Assembly (NCBI RefSeq): GCF_001865065.1
Contig: NZ_MJGN01000045.1
Location: forward strand, 54,542 to 118,541
Length of the DNA stretch: 64,000 nucleotides
Direction of reading: 5' to 3'
Origin: Curtobacterium sp. MCBA15_008
GTDB lineage: Bacteria; Actinomycetota; Actinomycetes; Actinomycetales; Microbacteriaceae
In this document: positions 41,422 to 49,320 of the stretch, piece after piece
Layout of the letters: every line of letters starts with the position of its first letter
How positions within the stretch are numbered: the first letter of the stretch is position 1
The notes under the pieces: model-generated
Told to the model about the DNA's origin: nothing
The model's database searches: none
Seen by the model: the letters and a program-made list of their open reading frames with translations, nothing else
Program-made: the position numbers and the translations under genes

Positions 41422-42171
41422 TCACCGCACATGCCCAGCGTGCGCACACAGCACGGGGGTCAGTACGGCCGCCAGTTTCTCGCCCATAGCTCGGTACGAT
41501 GCTGCTGACCGGAAGCGCGTATCGGGACCTTCACCAGCTGGTGACACAGCAGGCTGAAATGTGACGAAATGCATGGCAGCGCAGACTTCCTCGGATACTC
41601 GGTTCATCGACTGGGCCCACCTATCGACCAGCCCTCCTGCGCGGAGCGTCACGCCCGGCAACGAACTCAGCTCTGGAACACCCACGAATACAATCGGCAC
41701 CGTCTTCCCGGACGCCCGAATCGAGTGGAGAAGCCGAAGCACGGACGCCCTCCACTTCTCAAGATCGCAGAGCCGTGCGGCGTCGGAGACACCACAAACA
41801 ACGGCGATGCCGTCGTAGTCAGCAGCAACCACGGTTCGGGCCAGACCGCTGAGTTCCCCGATTCGTGAGCCCGGGGTCTGCACAAGATCCACTCTCGTCA
41901 CACGGCCACTGCGCTCGCTGATCGAACGAGCGAGATGCCCTGGAAGGGCAAGCTCGTGCGTGAGGACCCCTAAGCCGCTGGCAGCGTCGGTACCGAATAG
42001 CAGGACGCGACCGGCGCCTGGACGCCCCAAATCCTTACTCACGTCGCTCAACGGATGTGGAAGGCCGAGGTACGCGACACGACTGGGCAGCAAGTACAGC
42101 CGCACAGCGAGGCGGGCTACGGGGGTAAACCACAGCAACGTTGCCTCCTCCAGGCGAGGGACGCCGGACAC
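41422..42171 (-). CDS. SGNH/GDSL-hydrolase-fold protein, catalytic residues altered
   Basis: 249 residues from GTG 42171. The pattern follows SGNH hydrolases: LLFGTDAASGLGVLTHELALPG (block I), GIAVVCGVSDAARL (block III) and DTRFRSAASYRAMGEKLA (block V). However GDS is GTD (nucleophile Ser changed to Asp), GxND is GVSD, and the DxxH His is Arg. It should be inactive as a classical esterase. It overlaps no other gene and has normal composition, so it may be a kept pseudoenzyme rather than debris. Confidence 0.7.
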   Translation of the reverse strand: MSGVPRLEEATLLWFTPVARLAVRLYLLPSRVAYLGLPHPLSDVSKDLGRPGAGRVLLFGTDAASGLGVLTHELALPGHLARSISERSGRVTRVDLVQTPGSRIGELSGLARTVVAADYDGIAVVCGVSDAARLCDLEKWRASVLRLLHSIRASGKTVPIVFVGVPELSSLPGVTLRAGGLVDRWAQSMNRVSEEVCAAMHFVTFQPAVSPAGEGPDTRFRSAASYRAMGEKLAAVLTPVLCAHAGHVR

Positions 42172-42300
42172 TCTGTGGCCCGTCGCGAGGAGTCAGGGCA
42201 CCTCGAAACGGTTCTACCAGCGGCCGAGCGACAATGCGCGCGCCCCGCCGGACGAGCTCTGACGGCAATCCCTGAGGAACTCAGGATCGGAGGACAAGAA

Positions 42301-43776
42301 GTGACAACAACAAGTGACTACGTGATCGTCGGCGGCGGATCTGCGGGCGCAGTGCTCGCGTCGAGACTGTCCGAAAACGTCGACCGCACGGTGGCGCTGC
42401 TCGAAGCTGGGTCAGACTCGCTTCCCGAGAGCGCGAGGGAGCCTGGTGAATGGCGAAACCTGCCAGGCTCCGAAGTCGACTGGGGCTACAGCACAGTCGC
42501 GCAGGAGCACGCCAACCAGCGTCAGATTGCGTATCCCCGAGGCAAGGCGGTCGGCGGATCAAGCGCGATCAACGGGATGATGCACGTTTGGCCTCAGCCC
42601 GAGGACTTCCAAGATTGGCCAGCGTCAGCTTCGGTCTCATGGCAATTCGAGGACATTCTGCCGTTTCTTCAGAAGTCGGAGACCTATATCGGCGCTGCGG
42701 GCACGGTTCGCCGCGGATCGGCTGGGCCGCTACGGGTGCAAGAGGAACCCGCGAATGCGGACACCGACGCGGCCCTCGACGCGTTCGCGTCAATCCGCAA
42801 CACCTGGATCGGTCGATTCCCGCTGGCAATCGCTCATGACGTCCGCGTGACTGTCGCCGATGCGTATCTGCCCAGCAAGGTCCGAGATCGAAGCAACCTG
42901 ACGCTACTAGACAACGCGACAGCGACGCGTCTCCTGTTCAACAACGCCGGCGAACGCTGCATCGGAGTTGAGTATGCGCGCGGGGGCGATACTCACGTCA
43001 TCCTGGCGCGACGGGAGGTGATTCTGAGCGCCGGTGTGATCGGCACGCCGCAGCTCCTGCAAGTGTCCGGGATCGGAGACGCCGCTCTCCTAAAATCGCT
43101 ACACATTCCGCTCGTTGTCGATGCACCCGAAGTTGGCCGCAATCTACGTGACCACCCCCTGTTGGTGATGGTGTACCCATCAAAGTGGCCTCTCCAACCA
43201 GCGGCGCAACGAGTGGAAGCGGGGGCGCTGATCTTCAGTAGCGAAGACGCCGCCGAACCCGACCTACAGCTTTTCGTCATGAACAACGTTGCGTCCAACG
43301 GGCAAACCGCGTTCTGTATTGGTGTATCCGTCATCAAACCGGAAAGCATCGGAACGGTGAGCATCCGAAGCGCAAACGTTGCCACGCCACCAGCCATCGA
43401 CCCGAACCTCCTCGGGCAGGCGGAAGATGTGAAGCGCCTTATCGCTGGCGTTGGCCTTGTCCGGGGCCTAGCCACCAATACCGCCTTAGCTCGGTACATG
43501 ATGTTCGAGGCCGTGCCAGGCCTTCAAGCGGACACCGACTCCGATCTCGAACATCGCATTCGGGAGGCGGTCGGGTTCTACTGGCATGGGGTCGGAACTG
43601 CTCGGATGGGGGAGGACGCCTCGGCGGTCGTGGACGCGGAGCTTCGCGTTCGAGGTGTCGCGGGTCTCCGTGTGGCCGATGCCGCAGTGATGCCAACCAT
43701 CGTCCGCGCGAACACGAACGCGACAGTCCTCGCAATCGCGGAACGCGCGGCGAAGTTCATAGCAGCGGCCCAGTGA
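42301..43776 (+). CDS. GMC-family FAD oxidoreductase
   Basis: 491 residues, GTG 42301 after GGAGGA. GGGSAGAVLASRLSE FAD motif at the N-terminus, YPRGKAVGGSSAINGMMHV (GMC signature 1), SAGVIGTPQLLQVSGIG (signature 2), and the active-site His in FYWHGVGTARMG with Asn in ANTNATVLAIAERAA. Choline dehydrogenase/alcohol oxidase group; oxidises a primary or aromatic alcohol. Monocistronic; no adjacent regulator. A C12 run lies downstream. Confidence 0.9.
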   Translation: MTTTSDYVIVGGGSAGAVLASRLSENVDRTVALLEAGSDSLPESAREPGEWRNLPGSEVDWGYSTVAQEHANQRQIAYPRGKAVGGSSAINGMMHVWPQPEDFQDWPASASVSWQFEDILPFLQKSETYIGAAGTVRRGSAGPLRVQEEPANADTDAALDAFASIRNTWIGRFPLAIAHDVRVTVADAYLPSKVRDRSNLTLLDNATATRLLFNNAGERCIGVEYARGGDTHVILARREVILSAGVIGTPQLLQVSGIGDAALLKSLHIPLVVDAPEVGRNLRDHPLLVMVYPSKWPLQPAAQRVEAGALIFSSEDAAEPDLQLFVMNNVASNGQTAFCIGVSVIKPESIGTVSIRSANVATPPAIDPNLLGQAEDVKRLIAGVGLVRGLATNTALARYMMFEAVPGLQADTDSDLEHRIREAVGFYWHGVGTARMGEDASAVVDAELRVRGVAGLRVADAAVMPTIVRANTNATVLAIAERAAKFIAAAQ

Positions 43777-43807
43777 AAGCGGGTCAGCTCGCCACGTCAT
43801 ACGGCAA

Positions 43808-43819
43808 CCCCCCCCCCCC
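43808..43819 (+). repeat. C12 homopolymer tract
   Basis: Twelve consecutive C between the GMC gene and the PEBP gene, 244 bases before the latter's start. Such a tract is prone to slippage and to sequencing error. The bases from 43820 to 44062 hold no gene. Confidence 0.8.
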
Positions 43820-44062
43820 GAAATCTGCTGCGCGGGACGGTCTCGGTAGGTAGTGGCAACCGATGAGCCCCGGGCGCTACCTCGATGAAGTGCGCTCGGC
43901 AGCTCGCGAGCACTGCCGGGTTGCCGCGGATGAGGATGCCCCGCCGACGACGGCGATTCTCCACCCGAGGATGACCCGGGCGGGGACACGCTGTGACCGG
44001 TAACCGCCAATAGCGTCGTCCGCGCGGTGGTTCGCCGCGGAAGCGGAAGCAAGGAGACACCC

Positions 44063-44620
44063 GTGCCGGACGACGCAGGTCATGACGAGCGGATCGCGCT
44101 CGTATTTCAGCACCTCCCCGAAGTCCCCAGCTTCGATCTGAGGAGCGACACGATCTCGCCCTGGCAGGCGCTTTCGCTGCCGCAGATGTCCGGGAAGTAC
44201 GGCGTCACGGGAGGACAGGACATCTCTCCGCAGCTGAGTTGGGATGGAGCTCCTCCGTCGACGAAAAGCTTCGCTGTAACAGTCTTCGACCCAGACGCTG
44301 CAACGTTGTCCGGCTTCTGGCACTGGGCCGTCGCGAACATTCCGGCAACCGTGAGATCACTACCGACTGGAGCGGGTGATCCCAGAGGCACCGGGTTGCC
44401 ACCCGGCTCGATTCAACTGCGCGGCGACACTGGCGATGCGCACTTCATCGGAGCCGCGCCAGCAGTTGGCAGTGGCGTCCACCGATACGTGATTACCGTG
44501 CACGCGCTCAACGTCGACCGGATCGAACTGCCGGACGGAGCTTCGCCGGGCTACCTCGGCTTCAACATGGCGGCGAACACTGTCGGTCGCGCAACGCTGG
44601 TCGCCACGGCATCTCTGTGA
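44063..44620 (+). CDS. PEBP-family protein (YbhB/YbcL-like)
   Basis: 185 residues, GTG 44063 after AAGGAG. Phosphatidylethanolamine-binding-protein fold: GGQDISPQLSWDGAPPSTKSFAVTVFDPDA (the ligand-pocket Asp and Pro), GFWHWAVANIP (central His-Trp), and HRYVITVHALNVDRIEL near the end. No signal peptide, so cytosolic. Function of bacterial members is poorly defined. Single gene. Confidence 0.85.
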   Translation: MPDDAGHDERIALVFQHLPEVPSFDLRSDTISPWQALSLPQMSGKYGVTGGQDISPQLSWDGAPPSTKSFAVTVFDPDAATLSGFWHWAVANIPATVRSLPTGAGDPRGTGLPPGSIQLRGDTGDAHFIGAAPAVGSGVHRYVITVHALNVDRIELPDGASPGYLGFNMAANTVGRATLVATASL

Positions 44621-44861
44621 CGCGCCAGCCCGAGACTCGCGGGCTCTCAAGGACTCGCACGACCGGGCAAGCCCATTCGGTGGTGCTGCGGAAGTTCACC
44701 GCAGGGTGAGGGCGCTTGCGCAGACCCGGAGCAGGATCAAAAGCCAACACGCGAACAGCTTGATGAACGCACCTAACCATCATCAGAACAGGGCCCGACT
44801 GGACACCCACGATCGGGCGCCGAGAGCGAAGTTGCGAAATCTCGGCCTTCAACCCATTGTG

Positions 44862-45677
44862 ATGAGCACGAAAATGAATGGAACTGCATTGAACGGACTC
44901 ACTAATTCGGACGTAGGTTTCGGTGAAGGCGCATCGGCCGCGTTGCTCGGAGCGTTTGCGGCAATGGCCGACGCGCTCCCTCAGGGAAGGCATGTTGCGG
45001 GTGTGGTTGAGACAATCTTCACCGGTGCAGATCTTCGTACGATGAACGGGCTGCACCCGACTCCTGACGCGGCGATCGCCGACATACTCAGCGCGGCGGG
45101 TGCGCTTGAGGACGGCAAGAAGTGGTCGATCATGAGTGTCGAAAGCGCGACGACTGAGGCCATCCGTGATGCCGCCGCCAGCTTCGACGCAGTCGCTGAC
45201 ACCACGACGACGTATGTGCGACCACTCGCCGCAGCTGATGTCGTCCAGTTCGGCACCGAGTTCGACATCCGTGAAGTGGCATCGCGCGAAGCAGCGAACG
45301 ATTTCGAAGTGGTCCTCGGTGACGCGTTCGGCGCGGGGCGAAGCTTAGGAGCCCCCTTCGTAGACGAAGCCGTTCTTGCGTCGGTCGGGGCCAGAGCGAT
45401 TGTGGCGTATAGGCGCGGGGTTCCGGTAGCCACAGGCATGTCGATCCTTGACGATCTCGGCTTCCTAGGCATTTTCGCGATCGGAGTCAGCCCCAAGGTG
45501 CAGCGGCAAGGACTCGGTGCTGCCGTCACGGCGCAGCTCCTCAAGGAGGGTCAACGCGATGGTGCACATACCGCGTACCTGCAGTCCAGCGCGGCGGGCC
45601 TGTCCGTTTATCGACGACTGGGTTTCGCCGCAGCCGCCGATGGCATCACCTACTTCTTCCCGTCGGACGGTAAGTAG
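44862..45677 (+). CDS. GNAT-family N-acetyltransferase
   Basis: 271 residues from ATG 44862 (alternatives at 44859 GTG and 44874 ATG; no strong ribosome site). N-terminal ~140 residues are a helical region typical of two-domain GNATs. The C-terminal domain has the motif A region IFAIGVSPKVQRQGLGAAVTAQLL with acetyl-CoA loop QRQGLG, and ends AAGLSVYRRLGF. Acceptor unknown; small-molecule or antibiotic acetylation is possible. Confidence 0.8.
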   Translation: MSTKMNGTALNGLTNSDVGFGEGASAALLGAFAAMADALPQGRHVAGVVETIFTGADLRTMNGLHPTPDAAIADILSAAGALEDGKKWSIMSVESATTEAIRDAAASFDAVADTTTTYVRPLAAADVVQFGTEFDIREVASREAANDFEVVLGDAFGAGRSLGAPFVDEAVLASVGARAIVAYRRGVPVATGMSILDDLGFLGIFAIGVSPKVQRQGLGAAVTAQLLKEGQRDGAHTAYLQSSAAGLSVYRRLGFAAAADGITYFFPSDGK

Positions 45678-46080
45678 AGCGCGCGGTCAGTGATGGCAGG
45701 AAACGAACTACGTGCAGCAGCCGTGTAACTTAGTAGTCCGGACAGGGAGGCGATCACCTGGTCTCTGGGCGCGACCGTCCGCGGGTGAGTTGCGGGCTCG
45801 CAACCGACCAACAGTTGAGAGTGCTGGAGCACAATGGCCAGTCGGTTATAACTCGCCATCTCGCCGTCTTTTGCGTGACGACGAGATGAGTTCCGCCTGC
45901 CCACTGGCACTAGGCGCTACGGGCCGTACTGGTGCTTGGGGCGTGGCAGGGCATGATCGCCGGAACGGGGAGCCCTCGCGTCCATCTTCTCGTTCGTGAC
46001 GGCGTCTGTAGTCAACGTCGTATTCAGATTGCTTCAGGGTGCAGATGAGCCGGCGCAGAACGTCCGGAGCGTTGGTCTGA
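45678..46080. other. Intergenic, about 400 bases
   Basis: Separates the GNAT gene from the convergent STAND gene. Short readings on both strands lack start signals and coding character. No RNA gene or clear terminator recognised. Confidence 0.35.
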
Positions 46081-48315
46081 TCAGGACGCTTGCACGTCAC
46101 CAGCGATATCTGTCCCCACGGTCAAACGGCCTAGAATGCTCTCCAGCTCAGCACGGACGGCCACTGCTTGAGCATCATTGCGTTCGTCTTCGATCATCGC
46201 GAGACCGCGTTTCGCGTCGTGGTAAGCCTCGATGGTCAGTCCGGCGCCCAGCCGCGCTTCGGAGCGTTGTCGCAACGCCCGCACCGCACCGATGTCCCAA
46301 GCCATCTCAGAAGCTACGGCGAAGCCGTCCCCCGCGGCGGCCTCGGCCTCATCCCACCGCTCGAGCGCAATGGCACTCTTCGAAATCTCCTCAAGCGCCA
46401 CCACCCGAGTGAATCCAGTGCCGGGATCTGACGACGACGCGGGAAGTTCCGCCAGCACGACCCGGAACGCTTCGATAGCTTCTTCATGGCGACTGAGCAG
46501 ATGAAGAGCCGCTCCGTACATCGATCGGCATTGCAGGAGCGCGTCCCGGTTGCCCGTTCTTAAGTGGCCGGCGACGGCGGCCTCAATGTGAGGGAGCGCC
46601 TCCTCGGGGCGCCGAAGGACAAGAAGCGCCCAAGCCACGTGATATTCAGCTTCGGCGACGACCGCTTCCTTGCCAGAGCGAAGCGCTTCCGCCTGCCCCT
46701 CCAAAGCGACATCCAGGGCGGCTTCGCGATCACCGCGTTCCATCAGAGCCGCCCACGTTCTGCGTCCCAGGAGCCGGGACGCGGCGGCTGAATCCTGTTG
46801 CGATTTCGCCGCGTCGACGGCGTGCCCGAAGAGGTCCCACCAGTGGCCCCAGGCAGGCCAGAGGTTCGAGAACCACTGCAAGGCATCGGCAACCTCGACG
46901 ACTGTGGTGTGGCGTTGCTCCGTGAACGCCGCTTCGAACGCTGGCCACCAGTGGTCCACTTCAGCTGTGATCCACGCACGTGCCGACGCCGAATCAGGGA
47001 ACTCGGCCTTTGCTGGTCCGGCTGGTGAGAACCACCCGGCGGCGGCTCGTAGTCGGGCAAGGACGACGCTTCGCAGCAGCTCTCGTCGAGCAGTGATCGC
47101 GTCGCTTCCCTCGGCTATGACGAGCTGCTCGAGCGCGAAGACGCGCAGGAGGTCGTGGACGCGGTACCGGTTGCCTCCGCGGGGTTCGACAAGCCCGAGT
47201 TCGACAAGCTCTTCAAGCGAGTCTTCGGTGTCAGCTGCCGCATCTCCTCGGGAAGCCGCGGTGCCCAGTGGCGCGGTCGCTATATCGGCGCCGAACGTCG
47301 CCCCGTCTATGACCGCAAGAGCGCGGAACTGCCGTGCTACGTTTGCTTCCAGGTCACGGTAAGAGACTGCGAACGCGGCTTCAACAGACACATCGTGGTG
47401 CGCCAACATGCGAAGGCGACGCTCCTCGGCGCGCATCGCCGCGACGAAATCGCTGGCAGTGTCGCCCGACGCTGCAATGCGACTCCCTGCGACGCGCAGC
47501 GCCAGCGGTACGCCCGAGCACAACGACGCGAGGTCACGAAGATTGTCGCTGCTGCCCTCGGATGGGACAATACGCGCGAGCAGCCCTACGCTCTCGTCAA
47601 TCGGCATCGGCTCCACCGCGACTCGGAGTGTTGCGTCCAGTCCGCTGAGGAGGCGGCGCGAAGTCACGACGACCGGCCCTCGACCGGGAGCGTCGAGCAC
47701 TGGCCGGACCTGTGCCTCGTTGTGGGCGTCATCGAGGATTACGGCTGGTGCCTGCTCGGCGCATAGCTGCTGCCATCGAGACATCGCAGCAGCCAGGGTC
47801 GGTGGTGGATCCTCCGCCCCGTTCGTTGCGAGGAAGATGAGCCGCTGGAGCACGTTGAGGGACTGGACCGGCGCCGACGACTGCGCCGCGAGATCCACGA
47901 ACAACGTCTCCCGACGATCATCACGAAACGCTTCAAGGGCGATCGTGGACTTCCCGATCCCCGGGCCACCCGTGATCATGACTAGCGCCGCGGGTTCAGC
48001 GAGCAGGTGGTCGCCAACGGCTCCTGTCTCGCCGGCACGCCCGGTGAAGTCCGCAAGCGGCAGCGGTTCCTTGGAGACGCCCCCTACTCCAACCCCGCGA
48101 CCCATCCTGAGGAGCACTGATCGATCGCTCTGGGATGCGTCGAGGGCCTGGGCGAGCGCCTCAAGGGTGGGCCGTTGCGGGCGACGGGCGACTCCGCGTT
48201 CGATGTCACCAATGGTTCGCACGCCGACGCCAGCTGCGGCTGCGAGGTCCGCGATCGTGAGGCCCGCGCTGCGACGAAGCTGCCTCAGCAGCTCAAATCC
48301 ATTCGGTGCGTCCAC
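46081..48315 (-). CDS. XRE-NB-ARC-TPR (STAND) regulator
   Basis: 744 residues, GTG 48315. XRE HTH at 8-62 (LRRSAGLTIADLAAAAGVGV, TIGDIERGVARRPQRPTL). NB-ARC/STAND ATPase: P-loop GGPGIGKS at 116-123, Walker B PAVILDDAH, sensor-like VVVTSRR, and SGVPLALRVAG (the GLPLA motif). Helical C-terminus with TPR-like repeats from ~450 (TAEVDHWWPAFEAAFTEQ ... EEALPHIEAAV). Architecture like SARP-type or defence STAND regulators, where TPRs sense and the ATPase switches. Paralog of 49274-51511; the two flank an MLTR gene. Confidence 0.88.
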   Translation of the reverse strand: MDAPNGFELLRQLRRSAGLTIADLAAAAGVGVRTIGDIERGVARRPQRPTLEALAQALDASQSDRSVLLRMGRGVGVGGVSKEPLPLADFTGRAGETGAVGDHLLAEPAALVMITGGPGIGKSTIALEAFRDDRRETLFVDLAAQSSAPVQSLNVLQRLIFLATNGAEDPPPTLAAAMSRWQQLCAEQAPAVILDDAHNEAQVRPVLDAPGRGPVVVTSRRLLSGLDATLRVAVEPMPIDESVGLLARIVPSEGSSDNLRDLASLCSGVPLALRVAGSRIAASGDTASDFVAAMRAEERRLRMLAHHDVSVEAAFAVSYRDLEANVARQFRALAVIDGATFGADIATAPLGTAASRGDAAADTEDSLEELVELGLVEPRGGNRYRVHDLLRVFALEQLVIAEGSDAITARRELLRSVVLARLRAAAGWFSPAGPAKAEFPDSASARAWITAEVDHWWPAFEAAFTEQRHTTVVEVADALQWFSNLWPAWGHWWDLFGHAVDAAKSQQDSAAASRLLGRRTWAALMERGDREAALDVALEGQAEALRSGKEAVVAEAEYHVAWALLVLRRPEEALPHIEAAVAGHLRTGNRDALLQCRSMYGAALHLLSRHEEAIEAFRVVLAELPASSSDPGTGFTRVVALEEISKSAIALERWDEAEAAAGDGFAVASEMAWDIGAVRALRQRSEARLGAGLTIEAYHDAKRGLAMIEDERNDAQAVAVRAELESILGRLTVGTDIAGDVQAS

Positions 48316-48435
48316 CCGGTTCCCCGTTCCTGCCTGTGTTCTGCCTGGTGTGCACCTGGCGTCGCTGATGTCCTAGGAATCAATGATCCAGCACCACGAA
48401 GCAGCGGTGCACCGGGACGGTGGGAGTGAAGGACA

Positions 48436-49320
48436 ATGGCGGCAACGAAACCATCTCCGCTGGGCGAGTACCTGCGCGCCCGCCGAGCAATTCTCCAGCC
48501 CCGGGACGTCGGAGTCGTGAGCCTTACCGCTCGCCGTGTGCCCGGCCTGCGACGTGACGAGGTCGCGCGTCTCGCCGGCATCAGTCAGGAGTATTACCTC
48601 CGCCTTGAGCAGGGCCGCGACCGTCAACCCTCCGAGCAGGTCGTCACGGCGCTAGGGCGGGCACTGCGGCTCGACCCCGCAGGTGTTGAGCACATGGGCC
48701 GCCTTGCGCAGATGCGGCACGGGGATCTGCCGCGAAGGCTTCCTCCAGAACTGGAGGCACAGTTGGACGCGGGCCTCGGGGTGATGCTCAACCAATGGAC
48801 TAACACGCCGACCTACATCATGGACGGTAACCAGGATGTTGTCATCGTGAACCCCTTGGCTAGCGCGATGAGCGGAGGTGGCCTCGCCTCCGGCGTCAAC
48901 ATCCCGCTGACAGTCTTTTCGGACGCCGCGCGCGCCGCGTTCGAGGACTGGGAGGAGACCGCGGAACGCACGGTCGCGACTCTCCGTTTCAACAGCGATC
49001 CCGAGGACGTGAGACTGCAGGAAATCGTCGGCACGCTCTCGATTCGCGATCCCGAGTTCCGTCGCCTGTGGGCCAGGCATGATGCTCGACCGCATCACAT
49101 CGGTGAGATCCGCCAGTACGTGGACGGCCACGGGTTCGTCAGCCTCCAATGCCAGACCTTGCTCGTTCCCGGGCCTCGACGCCACGTGCTCGTCGCCTTC
49201 CACGCTGCGCCGGGGACACCGGGCAACGATGCACTTGAGACGCTGAGAGCGGAGCTTGCCCGGAATGAAAGCGTCAGGGAAGAGTCTCGTTCCCTGACTG
49301 GAACGCCAGAAGTAGCGTGA
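48436..49320 (+). CDS. HTH regulator with MmyB-like ligand domain (MLTR)
   Basis: 294 residues, ATG 48436 after GAAGGA. HTH with LGEYLRARRA, RRVPGLRRDEVARLAGIS, EYYLRLEQGRDRQPS; ligand domain with YIMDGNQDVVIVNPLASAMS, RFNSDPEDVRLQEIVGTLS, FRRLWARHDARPH. Closest in the window to the protein at 14452 (same DARPH and SIRD motifs). Divergent from one STAND gene and overlapping the 3' end of the other by 47 bases. It has no obvious enzyme target next to it. Confidence 0.88.
   Translation: MAATKPSPLGEYLRARRAILQPRDVGVVSLTARRVPGLRRDEVARLAGISQEYYLRLEQGRDRQPSEQVVTALGRALRLDPAGVEHMGRLAQMRHGDLPRRLPPELEAQLDAGLGVMLNQWTNTPTYIMDGNQDVVIVNPLASAMSGGGLASGVNIPLTVFSDAARAAFEDWEETAERTVATLRFNSDPEDVRLQEIVGTLSIRDPEFRRLWARHDARPHHIGEIRQYVDGHGFVSLQCQTLLVPGPRRHVLVAFHAAPGTPGNDALETLRAELARNESVREESRSLTGTPEVA

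Noticed and set aside
47408..48376. 322-codon plus-strand ORF opposite the first STAND gene
   Set aside because: Arg/Ser-rich shadow; the minus strand carries an intact XRE-NB-ARC-TPR protein.
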